Shown piece by piece: positions 45,631 through 54,855 of a DNA stretch of 64,000 nt (positions are counted from its first letter, which is position 1; every line of letters starts with the position of its first letter). Origin of the DNA: Brevibacterium sp. UMB1308A (GTDB lineage: Bacteria; Actinomycetota; Actinomycetes; Actinomycetales; Brevibacteriaceae); contig NZ_JASPDO010000008.1 of assembly GCF_030230605.1 (NCBI RefSeq), forward strand, positions 1 to 64,000. The letters run 5' to 3'. Made by a program: the position numbers and the translations under genes. The notes beneath the pieces are model-generated. The model searched no databases and was not told where the DNA came from. It worked only from the letters and a program-made list of their open reading frames with translations.

Positions 45631-47733
45631 GTGGCAACATCGGATTACGGAGCACGGCAACTGCAGGTCCTCGAAGGTCTCGAGGCGGTGCGTAAGCGTC
45701 CCGGAATGTATATCGGATCCACCGACTCGCGTGGCCTTATGCACTGTCTGTGGGAAATTATCGACAACGCTGTCGACGAAGCGTTAGGCGGTTACGGCGA
45801 AAACATCACGGTGACCCTCCACGAAGACGGATCTGTCACGGTCGAAGATAACGGGCGTGGAATTCCCGTCGACATTGAACCTCGTACGGGGCTGACTGGT
45901 GTTGAACTCGTCATGACGAAGCTCCATGCCGGAGGAAAGTTCGGTGGTGGTTCGTATTCCGCAGTGGGTGGCCTCCACGGTGTGGGCGCGTCGGTTGTCA
46001 ACGCCCTGTCAAGCCGCTTGGACATCGAAGTGACGCGGTCTTCTAAGGTGTACCGCATGTCCTTTAAGCGGGGAGCGCCCGGAACGTTCACGGATAAGAA
46101 CGAGCCACACCCGGATAACGACTTCACCCCGTTTAAAAAAGAGTCCAAACTGGAGGTCGTCGGCAAGGCTAAACGAGGTGTCACCGGTACCAAGATTCGC
46201 TACTGGGCCGACCCTCAGATCTTTATTCGCGACGCTAAGTTCAACTATGACCGCCTTGTGGATCGCGCACGTCAGACGGCCTTTTTGGTTCCGGGCCTTA
46301 AAATCACGCTTGTCGACAATAGGGGAGTAGCAGTCGACGAAACTGGTGCGCCGATTCCTCACCGCGTCGAAGAGTTTCAGTTCGACGGCGGGATCTCCGC
46401 ATTCGTCGACCACTTGGCACATGATGCCGCGCTGACGGACACGTGGCGTTTTACGACCCAGTCGTCGTTTAAAGAAACAGTTCCGGTTCTTAACTCTTCG
46501 GGACACATGGAATCGCAAGAGGTTGAACGCGACATTACGGTCGATGTCGCGCTGCGGTGGGGAAACGGCTACGACACGATGTTGAAGTCGTTCGTGAACA
46601 TCATCGCGACTCCCAAAGGCGGAACGCACGTCTCTGGTTTTGAACAAGGAATTGTCAAAACGATTCGCAAGGCAGTCGAAAGTAATGCTCGTCGCCTCAA
46701 AGTGGGCAAGGACAAGCTAGAGAAAGACGACATCCTTGCTGGCCTCACGGCAGTTGTGACTGTCGCTCTCGCTGAACCACAGTTTGAGGGTCAAACAAAG
46801 GAAGTGCTGGGAACGCCTCCTGTGCGAGGAATCGTTTCTCGGGCGGTTGAAAGAGAACTAACATCCATCCTGGAGTCCTCACATCGCGCTACTAAGTCCC
46901 AGGTGAATACCTTGTTGGAAAAAGTGGTTGCGGAAATGAAATCGAGGATTTCGGCACGTACGCACCGTGAGAATCAGCGGCGTAAAACCGCATTGGAGAG
47001 TTCGTCCCTGCCTGCCAAGCTGTACGACTGCAGGAAGTCCGATGTAGACGAAACAGAACTCTTCATTGTTGAAGGTGATTCGGCGATGGGGACGGCAAAA
47101 GCGGCGCGAAACTCAGAAATGCAAGCGCTTTTCCCTATTCGCGGAAAAATCCTCAATGTGCAAAAGGCCTCTGTTGCCGACATGCTCGCCAACGCCGAAT
47201 GCGCTGCGCTTACACAGGTCATCGGTGCGGGCTCGGGGCGCAGCTTTGATCTAGAACAAGCGCGTTACGGCAAAGTCATCATTATGACCGACGCTGACGT
47301 TGACGGCGCGCACATCCGAACATTGCTTCTCACACTGTTCTTCCGCTACATGCGTCCACTTGTCGAAGCCGGCAGGGTGTTTGCCGCGGTTCCACCTCTG
47401 CACCGCATTGAAGTGGTCAACCGGGGTAAGGAAAACGATGTCATCTATACGTATTCGGAAGCCGAACTGCACAAGACAATCGCGCGGTTAGACAGGCAGA
47501 AAAAGAGCTACAAGACGCCTCAGCGCTACAAAGGGCTGGGAGAGATGGACGCTGACCAGTTGGCGGAAACGACCATGGACCCAGAACACCGGATGCTTCG
47601 TCGGGTGACCATGGACGATGTCGCAAAGGCTGATACCACGTTCAACCTCCTGATGGGTTCCGAGGTGGCCCCGCGTAAGCAGTTCATTGTGTCCGGCGCT
47701 GCCTCACTTGACGCTCAGCGAATCGACGCGTAA
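45631..47733 (+). CDS. parE: DNA topoisomerase IV subunit B (ParE/GyrB family)
   Basis: ATPase subunit of a type IIA topoisomerase, 700 aa. The GHKL domain begins LEGLEAVRKRPGMYIGST, with DNAVDEALGGYG, VEDNGRGIPVD and GGLHGVGASVVNALS. The TOPRIM part has ELFIVEGDSAMGTAK and IIMTDADVDGAHIRTLLL, and the end reads RYKGLGEMDADQLAETTMD. Its position away from dnaA/recF and near the principal sigma gene is typical of parE rather than gyrB in Micrococcales, but no parC follows here; the A subunit must lie elsewhere. Confidence 0.9.
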   Translation: MATSDYGARQLQVLEGLEAVRKRPGMYIGSTDSRGLMHCLWEIIDNAVDEALGGYGENITVTLHEDGSVTVEDNGRGIPVDIEPRTGLTGVELVMTKLHAGGKFGGGSYSAVGGLHGVGASVVNALSSRLDIEVTRSSKVYRMSFKRGAPGTFTDKNEPHPDNDFTPFKKESKLEVVGKAKRGVTGTKIRYWADPQIFIRDAKFNYDRLVDRARQTAFLVPGLKITLVDNRGVAVDETGAPIPHRVEEFQFDGGISAFVDHLAHDAALTDTWRFTTQSSFKETVPVLNSSGHMESQEVERDITVDVALRWGNGYDTMLKSFVNIIATPKGGTHVSGFEQGIVKTIRKAVESNARRLKVGKDKLEKDDILAGLTAVVTVALAEPQFEGQTKEVLGTPPVRGIVSRAVERELTSILESSHRATKSQVNTLLEKVVAEMKSRISARTHRENQRRKTALESSSLPAKLYDCRKSDVDETELFIVEGDSAMGTAKAARNSEMQALFPIRGKILNVQKASVADMLANAECAALTQVIGAGSGRSFDLEQARYGKVIIMTDADVDGAHIRTLLLTLFFRYMRPLVEAGRVFAAVPPLHRIEVVNRGKENDVIYTYSEAELHKTIARLDRQKKSYKTPQRYKGLGEMDADQLAETTMDPEHRMLRRVTMDDVAKADTTFNLLMGSEVAPRKQFIVSGAASLDAQRIDA

Positions 47734-47845
47734 GCCTCACGTTTAACCGCACTGTCCATCAGGCAACTTCCGCTAGCCGAAAAATGAGACCAACCATTTC
47801 GAATGCGTCTCACGTAGCCTGAAATCCTGTGAGTATCGTTAAAAT

Positions 47846-47863
47846 TGTGGTGGATTAACCACA
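47846..47863. promoter_or_regulatory. Palindrome upstream of cydA
   Basis: TGTGGT (47846-47851), six bases, ACCACA (47858-47863). It sits 38 bases before the cydA start, just after a TATCGT -10-like hexamer at about 47834. The layout resembles a Rex operator (TGTG, spacer, CACA), but the spacing between TGTG and CACA is 10 rather than the usual 8, so another regulator is as likely. A second imperfect repeat, GCAC-GTGC, follows. Confidence 0.4.
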
Positions 47864-47900
47864 CTGTTGCGCACGTGGTGTGCACATTTGAGGAGGCGAC

Positions 47901-49472
47901 GTGGACCCGGTACTCATCGGCCGGTGGCAGTTTGGAATTACCACCGTGTACCACTTCTGGATGGTCCCGCTCACCCTCGGGCTTGGACTGCTCGTGGGTA
48001 TTATGCAGACCCTGTACTACCGCACTGGTGATGAGCGGTGGCTACGCTCCACAAAGTTCTGGGGCAAGCTCTACCTGATTAACTTCATCATGGGTGTTGC
48101 GACCGGTATTGTTCAGGAATTTCAGTTCGGAATGGCGTGGAGTGAATACTCACGCTTTGTGGGAGACGTTTTCGGGGCGCCTCTTGCGATGGAAGCACTT
48201 ATCGCGTTCTTCCTCGAATCGACTTTCTTGGGAATTTGGATCTTCGGTTGGAAGCGACTTTCCAAGCCGTTGCACTTGACTGTTCTGTGGGCCGCCGTGA
48301 TCGGATCATGGCTGTCGGCCTACTTCATTATTGTGGCCAACTCATGGATGCAACACCCCGTGGGCGTTGAAATGATCGACGGACGTCCAGTGATGGTTGA
48401 TGTTGTCGCTGTTTTGACCAACAACACGGCCCTGTGGGCTTACGCTCACACACTGGCTGGTGCGGTCGCCGTGGGCGGCGGGTTCCTTGTGGGTATCGCG
48501 TGGTACCACCTGTGGCGCCGTCGCAAGGACGGCATCGACACGGTTGATGACAAAGGCAATGTTGTCGTCGGAGACGCTCCAGAAATTGCTGGACGTGACG
48601 CAAAAGATCACTCAGTGTGGATCAAATCGCTCCGCATGGGTGCATGGACGGCCATCATCGCGTTTGTGTTCGTAGCAATTACAGGTGACTTCCAAGCGAA
48701 GCTCATGTACGAACAGCAACCCATGAAGATGGCGTCGGCAGAAGCTGCGTGCCACGACGGTGGACAGTTCTCGGTTCTGACCATCGGTAAGCCCGACCTC
48801 AACTCGTGTGACTCGGTTAAGCCCATTATTGAGATCCCTGGCCTCTTGTCCTTCTTGGCAAAGGGCGACTTCACCAGCGACGTGCCCGGTGTGAACACCC
48901 TGATTCCGGAATATGAAGAGAAGTACGGCACCACTCTGCCGGAAGGCGACATGTACGGCGAGTACTCGGGCGCAACCGTGGACTACCAGCCACTCATGAT
49001 CGTCACGTACTGGGGCTTCCGTATGATGATCGGATTCGGTGTCCTCTCAGCAGCGTTCGCCGCATTGGCATTGGTGCTCACTCGCAAGGGCACTGTGCCA
49101 CAAGCTAAATGGTTGAACACTCTCGCAGTCTTGTCGATCTTCGCTCCCTTTATCGCGAATACGGCAGGATGGGTGTTCACCGAAATGGGACGCCAGCCGT
49201 TCGTGGTGGCCCCCAACCCTGACCCGTCAGGTGTTGACGGCGTGTTCCTTTACACGGCAGCGGCGATTTCACCGTCAGTTACGGCCGCTGAACTCCTGTT
49301 CAGTTTGATCACGCTGACACTGTTGTACGGTGCGCTCATGGTGGTTGAGCTTAAGCTCATCATCAAGTACACCCGGGGTGGTGTTGCTTCTGCCATGCCA
49401 GAACTCGACACCCGCAACAACAAGCCCACCGTTGATGCGAAGAACGACGACGTCTTGGCGTTCGCTTACTAA
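47901..49472 (+). CDS. cydA: Cytochrome bd ubiquinol/menaquinol oxidase subunit I
   Basis: Integral membrane subunit of 523 aa carrying the three haems of the bd oxidase, a high-affinity terminal oxidase used at low oxygen. The N-terminal RWQFGITTVYHFWMVPLT holds the conserved histidine ligand, and EFQFGMAWSEYSRFVGDVFG follows. The quinol loop starts with AKLMYEQQPMKMASAEA, and GWVFTEMGRQPF follows later; the family more often has GRQPW. GTG start behind GAGGAGG. First gene of a tight cydA-cydB-cydDC operon. Confidence 0.96.
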   Translation: MDPVLIGRWQFGITTVYHFWMVPLTLGLGLLVGIMQTLYYRTGDERWLRSTKFWGKLYLINFIMGVATGIVQEFQFGMAWSEYSRFVGDVFGAPLAMEALIAFFLESTFLGIWIFGWKRLSKPLHLTVLWAAVIGSWLSAYFIIVANSWMQHPVGVEMIDGRPVMVDVVAVLTNNTALWAYAHTLAGAVAVGGGFLVGIAWYHLWRRRKDGIDTVDDKGNVVVGDAPEIAGRDAKDHSVWIKSLRMGAWTAIIAFVFVAITGDFQAKLMYEQQPMKMASAEAACHDGGQFSVLTIGKPDLNSCDSVKPIIEIPGLLSFLAKGDFTSDVPGVNTLIPEYEEKYGTTLPEGDMYGEYSGATVDYQPLMIVTYWGFRMMIGFGVLSAAFAALALVLTRKGTVPQAKWLNTLAVLSIFAPFIANTAGWVFTEMGRQPFVVAPNPDPSGVDGVFLYTAAAISPSVTAAELLFSLITLTLLYGALMVVELKLIIKYTRGGVASAMPELDTRNNKPTVDAKNDDVLAFAY

Positions 49473-49481
49473 GGAGTGGCA

Positions 49482-50516
49482 ATGGAAATTCTGCAGATTA
49501 TCTGGTTTATTCTCATCGCCGTTCTGTGGTTGGGATACCTTTTCCTCGAAGGCTTTGACCTGGGCGTAGGTGTCCTCATGAAGACACTGGCGAAAAACGA
49601 AAAAGAACGTCGCGTTCTTCTCAACTCGATCGGTCCGGTGTGGGACGGAAACGAAGTGTGGCTGCTGACCGCTGGTGGTGCTACCTTCGCGGCCTTCCCC
49701 CTGTGGTACGCCTCCCTGTTCTCGGCTCTCTACCTGCCGCTGACGCTCGCTCTCGTTGCACTGATCCTCAGGGCTGTGTCGATCGAGTACCGCGGAAAAG
49801 GTCATTCGGATCAGTGGCGTAACTTCTGGACGTGGGCCATGGCTGGAGGCTCAGCCGTAGCCGCCTTCTGCGTGGGGGCCATGCTCGCCCTGACCACGAC
49901 CGGACTGCCTCTAAACGAAAACGGAGACAATATCGGTGGCCCATTCGCGTGGGTAAACGTGTACGCCATTATCGGCGGTCTGGGAGTCCTTGGATTCTCG
50001 ATCCTGCACGGTCTGCTTTTCGTCAGCCTCAAGACTGACGGCGACATTCGCCACCGTGCTCACGCGCTAGCCGCGAAGTGGGGTCCTGTGTTCTTGCTTC
50101 CGATCGTCGTATGGGTCGTCATCGTTCAGGTGATGCACGGTCCTGCGTGGGGCTGGGCAGTGATCGCGCTTGCCGCAGTGTTCGCAGCAATCAGCTGGGT
50201 ACGCCTGCGTGCAGGTTCCGAAAAGGGTGGATTTATCTTCCAGGGTCTGTTCCTGGTCGCGGGAGTCGTAAGCGTCTTCGCCTCGATCTTCCCCAACGTT
50301 CTGCCATCCACAATCAACCCGGAGTTCTCGCTCACCCTTGCAAACGCATCGTCGTCTAACTACACGTTGGGCGTCATGCTGTGGGTGACGGTGATCTTCG
50401 TGCCCATCGTCCTGGCGTACACGGTGTTCTCGTACACGCTGTGGGCTAAGCGTCTGCACGTTGAGCACATTCCGGAAGCACACCAGATTCCGGTGGCTGC
50501 TCGCATCAAAGCGTGA
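49482..50516 (+). CDS. cydB: Cytochrome bd oxidase subunit II
   Basis: Membrane subunit of 344 aa with about eight helices. The start LQIIWFILIAVLWLGYLFLEG and FDLGVGVLM are diagnostic, then GPVWDGNEVWLLTAGGATFAAFP and RAVSIEYRGK. ATG 49482 is chosen over GTG 49476 because AAGGAG overlaps the latter and sits at a good distance from the ATG. Ends in a four-base overlap with cydDC. Confidence 0.96.
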   Translation: MEILQIIWFILIAVLWLGYLFLEGFDLGVGVLMKTLAKNEKERRVLLNSIGPVWDGNEVWLLTAGGATFAAFPLWYASLFSALYLPLTLALVALILRAVSIEYRGKGHSDQWRNFWTWAMAGGSAVAAFCVGAMLALTTTGLPLNENGDNIGGPFAWVNVYAIIGGLGVLGFSILHGLLFVSLKTDGDIRHRAHALAAKWGPVFLLPIVVWVVIVQVMHGPAWGWAVIALAAVFAAISWVRLRAGSEKGGFIFQGLFLVAGVVSVFASIFPNVLPSTINPEFSLTLANASSSNYTLGVMLWVTVIFVPIVLAYTVFSYTLWAKRLHVEHIPEAHQIPVAARIKA

Positions 50517-53500
50517 GTAAGTCTCCCGTAGCGATAGCGCTCGGTGCACCTCAGGGTGCCCGGGCGCTCGCTTGGTTGGGGCTCGTCGCTGTCCTTAAAG
50601 CGGTGGGCCTGGTTCTCATCGCCGAATCCTGCGCGCGTGGCATCGTCGCCCTCATGCACGGCGAACCGTTCGAGTTTGCTCTACTACTCGGGTGCGTTGG
50701 CGCGACTATCCGCGGAGTGGCCGTGTGGCTGACAAAAGCCGTGGGAGCACGTGCCTCGGTCGGGTTCAAAACTGAGCTACGGTCGCGGGTTTTGGACCGG
50801 GTCACAGCGGGTTCAGGCCGGGACACAGGCGTTTCTGACGGAGCCCTGGCGGTGAGTGTCACGCGCACTCTGGATGAACTCGACGACTATTTTGTCCGCG
50901 TCCTACCGGCTCTGTTAACCACCATGTGCGTGCCGGCACTGATCATCGTGCGGATTCTGTTTGCCGATTGGGTTTCGGCCGTCGTCATTGTTGTGACGCT
51001 TCCGCTGGTGCCGCTCTTCATGATCCTGATCGGCAAGTACACGCTTGAGCGTGTCAGTGAAGCGACCCAGTCGCTCGATCAACTGTCGAACAATCTTGTG
51101 GAGCTGGCCCGAGGCTTACCTGTTCTGGTGGGCTTGGGGCGCGTGTACGCACAGACTGCAGCGTTGAAGTCCATGAGCGAGTCATATCGCACCACCACCT
51201 TGCAGACTTTGCGCGTTGCTTTTCTTTCTGCGCTCGCGCTTGAGCTTATTGCGACCCTTTCGGTTGCGGTGGTTGCGGTGTTCATTGGTGTTCGGTTGGT
51301 CAGCGGCAGTTTGGATTTACAGGCCGGTCTGCTCGCGTTGATCCTGGCCCCTGAATGCTATTTGCCCCTGCGTCAGTTGGGTGCGGCTTTTCACGCAACA
51401 GAAAACGGGATGGCTGCGTATGAGCGGGTTAAAAGTGTGATTTCGCGGCCGGTGAATGCGCCTGTTGAGTGCCGCCCTGGTTCTCTGGCCATCGCCGAGG
51501 TGTCCGTCACCTACGCGGGTCGACCTCGGCCGGCGCTGTCCCCAGTGTCAGCGACCTTTTCAGGCCTCACAGTTGTGACGGGTGGCTCTGGAACGGGTAA
51601 GTCAACGTTGCTGGGTGTGTTGGCAGGTCTTGTTAGGACAAACGACACGTGTACCGTGAGCGGGCACGTTGTGGGTGTTCCCGAAAGGATCGCGTATGCC
51701 GGTCAGGCGCCACGCACGTGCGGAGAAACGTTAGAAGAAGAAGCCCAGTTGTACGGCGCTGAGCTCACGCCTTATCTTCAGCGCGTGGGCCTGGACCTTG
51801 ACCCACACACCCCTCCGTCTGCGTTGAGCCCGGGGGAGTTGCGCCGTTTTGCGATTGCGCGCGCTCTCATGCGGGTGGACGCAGGAGCAAAACTGCTCAT
51901 TGTCGATGAGCCAACCGCCCACTTGGACGCGCAGACGGCGCACACGATCCGCACGGAACTTCTCAACATCTCCCAGTCGATTCCCGTGATCGCTGCGACC
52001 CACGACCCAGAACTCATCAACCTGGGCACGGAACTTCGCTTAGATGGGGCCTCAAGCTCAACTGAAACAACAACCACGACCACCGCGGACACCCAGCCTG
52101 CGCATACACCCAAAGCAGCGCCCACCTCGGCGCCCGAAACCCAGATCAGCACCTGCACGGCTCTTCGCAGGCTGGTGAATGCGATGAACGTGTTTTCTGC
52201 GAAGTTCATCGGATCTACCTTGTTCGCGGTGGCTGCGGTTGCGTCGGCGGCGGCGCTTTCGGGTGTGTCCGCGTGGCTCATTGTGCACGCGTCTTTCCAG
52301 CCACCCATCATGTATTTGTTGGTGGCGATCGTGGGTGTGCGGTTCTTTGGGCTGTCACGGTCGGTGTTTACGTACGTGAAGCAGCTGTTGCTTCACGATG
52401 CGATGCTGACGTCGCTTACGCAGCTGCGCGAACGCGTGTGGTTGGGTTTTGCGCGGGCCGGAACCGCGAACCGCACCTTGCTTCGAGGGGAGTTGGCACT
52501 CACCCGGCTGGTTGCTGATGTCGACGATGTGCGTGACGGCGCTCCCCGCGTGGTGCAACCTCCGATTGTCGCCGCCGTCGTTGCGGTGGCTGCGATTGTT
52601 GTGATGGCGCTCATTCACCCGTGGGCTGCTGTGTTGACCGCGGTGTGCGCGCTGGTGTGCGTGGTGTGTGCCCCTGCGGTGACGCTTGTGGTGGACGGGC
52701 AGGCGAGTTCCGCACGTTTGAGCACGCGCACGCAGGTGTTAGCGCGTATCAGTGCGTTCTTGTGGGCACGTGAGGACGTTCTGGTCAATGGTAGGGCCGC
52801 CGAGGTGGTCGACAGTATTCGCGAAACCGACAGGCAGGCTTCGCACGCCGAACTCAGGGTTTTGTGGGCTGCTGGAATTGGTGAGGGAATTGTCACCGTG
52901 GCAACGACGCTCAACGCGGTTCTCATGTTGCCGTTGTTAGCGTCTGCAGTGGCCAGTGGAGAGGTGTCGCCCGAACTTCTCGCAGTGACGGTGTTGCTGC
53001 CGCTCGCGCTCATTGACTGTTACATTGACTCGTTGACTGCCGTGCAGAACTGGCCGGCTCTCAAGCACAGCCTGGCTCGGGTTCCAGCGCTCGATGAACG
53101 TGGCGAGATCCGTAAGGACACTAGCGAACCTGTCGCGGAATTCGACTCTGCAGAACTTGAGAAGGTGGCTGCCCGCTGGCCGGGCATGACCGAGGACGTC
53201 TTTAGTGACGTTTCAGCTTCCATTACCCCAGGGTCATGGACAACCGTGACGGGCCGTTCAGGATCAGGAAAGACCACGCTGATAAGCCTCCTGCTGCGTT
53301 TCATTGATCCAGTGAGCGGAAAGTACACGCTCAACGGCGGTGACGCACTTAAGCTGACGGCCACACAACTGTCTTCGGTCTTTGCGTGGTGTCCGCAAGA
53401 GTCACACGTCTTCGACTCCACGGTGCGCAACAATCTGGCGATTGCACGTGACCGGGACAACGCTCCAACAGATCAAGAGATTCGCGATGTTCTTGTCCGT

Positions 53501-53788
53501 GTGGGCTTGGAAGAACTGGCAGAAGTCGACTCCAGGATTGGAGCGTCCGGCGCGTATTTGTCGGGTGGTCAGCGTCAGCGATTAGCTGTCGCCAGAACCT
53601 TGCTGGCCGGGGCGCAGGTCATCATTCTTGACGAGCCCACCGCCCATTTAGACGAACAGTTAGCGACTTCGCTCATGGACGATCTGCGTGAGATCTTGCA
53701 CGACAAAGCGGTAGTCGTAGTGACCCACGACCACACGCTTATCCGGCCGAGCGACCGCGTGATTGCCGTGGGTGAGCTACGCCGCTAG
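50513..53788 (+). CDS. cydDC: Fused CydDC thiol (cysteine/glutathione) ABC exporter
   Basis: Single polypeptide of 1091 aa joining CydD (about 1-515) and CydC (about 560-1091), each a six-helix membrane domain plus ATPase. The exporter is needed to assemble cytochrome bd. The two ATPase halves differ. The first has GGSGTGKST near 357 but a signature LSPGE near 438 and a shortened helical region. The second has GRSGSGKTT near 914 and a normal LSGGQRQRLAVART near 1015. So one composite site may be weak, as in other asymmetric exporters. The linker around 510-550 is Thr/Ala/Pro-rich. GTG start coupled to cydB. Confidence 0.93.
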   Translation: MSKSPVAIALGAPQGARALAWLGLVAVLKAVGLVLIAESCARGIVALMHGEPFEFALLLGCVGATIRGVAVWLTKAVGARASVGFKTELRSRVLDRVTAGSGRDTGVSDGALAVSVTRTLDELDDYFVRVLPALLTTMCVPALIIVRILFADWVSAVVIVVTLPLVPLFMILIGKYTLERVSEATQSLDQLSNNLVELARGLPVLVGLGRVYAQTAALKSMSESYRTTTLQTLRVAFLSALALELIATLSVAVVAVFIGVRLVSGSLDLQAGLLALILAPECYLPLRQLGAAFHATENGMAAYERVKSVISRPVNAPVECRPGSLAIAEVSVTYAGRPRPALSPVSATFSGLTVVTGGSGTGKSTLLGVLAGLVRTNDTCTVSGHVVGVPERIAYAGQAPRTCGETLEEEAQLYGAELTPYLQRVGLDLDPHTPPSALSPGELRRFAIARALMRVDAGAKLLIVDEPTAHLDAQTAHTIRTELLNISQSIPVIAATHDPELINLGTELRLDGASSSTETTTTTTADTQPAHTPKAAPTSAPETQISTCTALRRLVNAMNVFSAKFIGSTLFAVAAVASAAALSGVSAWLIVHASFQPPIMYLLVAIVGVRFFGLSRSVFTYVKQLLLHDAMLTSLTQLRERVWLGFARAGTANRTLLRGELALTRLVADVDDVRDGAPRVVQPPIVAAVVAVAAIVVMALIHPWAAVLTAVCALVCVVCAPAVTLVVDGQASSARLSTRTQVLARISAFLWAREDVLVNGRAAEVVDSIRETDRQASHAELRVLWAAGIGEGIVTVATTLNAVLMLPLLASAVASGEVSPELLAVTVLLPLALIDCYIDSLTAVQNWPALKHSLARVPALDERGEIRKDTSEPVAEFDSAELEKVAARWPGMTEDVFSDVSASITPGSWTTVTGRSGSGKTTLISLLLRFIDPVSGKYTLNGGDALKLTATQLSSVFAWCPQESHVFDSTVRNNLAIARDRDNAPTDQEIRDVLVRVGLEELAEVDSRIGASGAYLSGGQRQRLAVARTLLAGAQVIILDEPTAHLDEQLATSLMDDLREILHDKAVVVVTHDHTLIRPSDRVIAVGELRR

Positions 53789-53801
53789 TGATCCGTAGAG
53801 C

Positions 53802-54740
53802 CTAGTCCTTTTTCCCAAACATGATTTCGTCCCAGCTGGGAACGGAAGAACGTCCCTTCTTTTTAGGCTGTTCTTCGTGTTGTTCGTCCGCGTCGTCTGT
53901 CACGCCTGGCTCGTCCAAAAGCGACGGCTGGTCGTCATCGTGGTAAGCGGGAGCCGCCATAACGGCGTCGTCGTGAGCGTCTTGCGGGCGAGACAGCGCT
54001 GAGTGCGCGCCATCTGGTTGCGACTCAGGCGCGTCCGGAACTGAACGCACGATTGGCTGTGTTTCGTTCTTGCGGCGTCGCAGGCTCTCCAAAATGCGCC
54101 CGGTTTCGCTTTGTGTGTCACGGGTGTCGCGCTGTGTGTGATCGGCCTCGACGTTGAACACCGAACCGTAGTCGGGGATCGGGCCGGAGTCCGTTGGACC
54201 GGTATCGGACAGCCAACGGGCTTCATCGTCAAGTGCTGTGACGGAGCCGGACCGGTATTCCCAGCTTGCGACCGAGGTGGTGTTGCCCGCTGGATAACGC
54301 AACTCAACGTGCCACGCTCCGGTTTCGGTACGCCACGCGTCCCACGTCTGGTCCGATTCTTCGATATCGCGTGCCTGAAGGCGTTCGGTGACAACTTCGC
54401 TGAGCGGACGCGAACCCGATTCGGAGTACACCGGGCACTGACCAGCGGTGTGCGCGATGTGGCGCCGTTCAGCCAGAATGGGCCCTTCGTACTGCTGGAT
54501 CTGCGTCAGTGGGGCACCGGTGTCGTGCGCAACGTCTTCGGCCGACATTCCGGAGCGAATCATCGACTGGATCACTTTTGGTCGCACATGACCCGTGCTG
54601 TGGCCGGTTACCGTGTGTGTGCGCACTCGACGGATCGCAGCAAAAACGTCCTCGGTAGCGGGCAAAAAATACTCATTACCCTGTTCATCAACGAGTTTGA
54701 GCGAGTCATCTTCAATACTTTGAAAAGACAATCTAGTCAC
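53802..54740 (-). CDS. sepH: Septation protein SepH (DUF3071)
   Basis: Protein of about 312 aa. The conserved N-terminal domain has LKLVDEQGNEYFLPATEDVFAAIRR, then a helix-turn-helix-like part with IQSMIRSGMSAEDVAHDTG and the segment YEGPILAERRHIAHTA. The C-terminal half is acidic and disordered, ending with the conserved SVPSWDEIMFG. SepH stabilises FtsZ filaments in Streptomyces and mycobacteria, which ties it to the division cluster some 27 kb away. I choose GTG 54740, with AAAGGATG upstream, over the longer frame. Confidence 0.9.
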   Translation of the reverse strand: MTRLSFQSIEDDSLKLVDEQGNEYFLPATEDVFAAIRRVRTHTVTGHSTGHVRPKVIQSMIRSGMSAEDVAHDTGAPLTQIQQYEGPILAERRHIAHTAGQCPVYSESGSRPLSEVVTERLQARDIEESDQTWDAWRTETGAWHVELRYPAGNTTSVASWEYRSGSVTALDDEARWLSDTGPTDSGPIPDYGSVFNVEADHTQRDTRDTQSETGRILESLRRRKNETQPIVRSVPDAPESQPDGAHSALSRPQDAHDDAVMAAPAYHDDDQPSLLDEPGVTDDADEQHEEQPKKKGRSSVPSWDEIMFGKKD

Positions 54741-54843
54741 AACACACCATCCTTTTAGTCTTTCTAAGCGTGTCACGTCCAGGCGCGTCTCACCGTGATC
54801 TTCACGTGGCGAGTCGAAATTCTCTGGGCCATATCCTGCGGGT

Positions 54844-54849
54844 TAGAGT
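54844..54849 (+). promoter_or_regulatory. -10 element of the ferrochelatase gene, probably leaderless
   Basis: TAGAGT followed by exactly 6 bases and the ATG at 54856, with no Shine-Dalgarno sequence. Confidence 0.5.
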
Positions 54850-54855
54850 GGTTGT

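Noticed and set aside
54111..54758. 215-codon open frame antisense to sepH
   Set aside because: No ribosome binding site, no recognisable family, and sepH on the other strand is well conserved at both ends.
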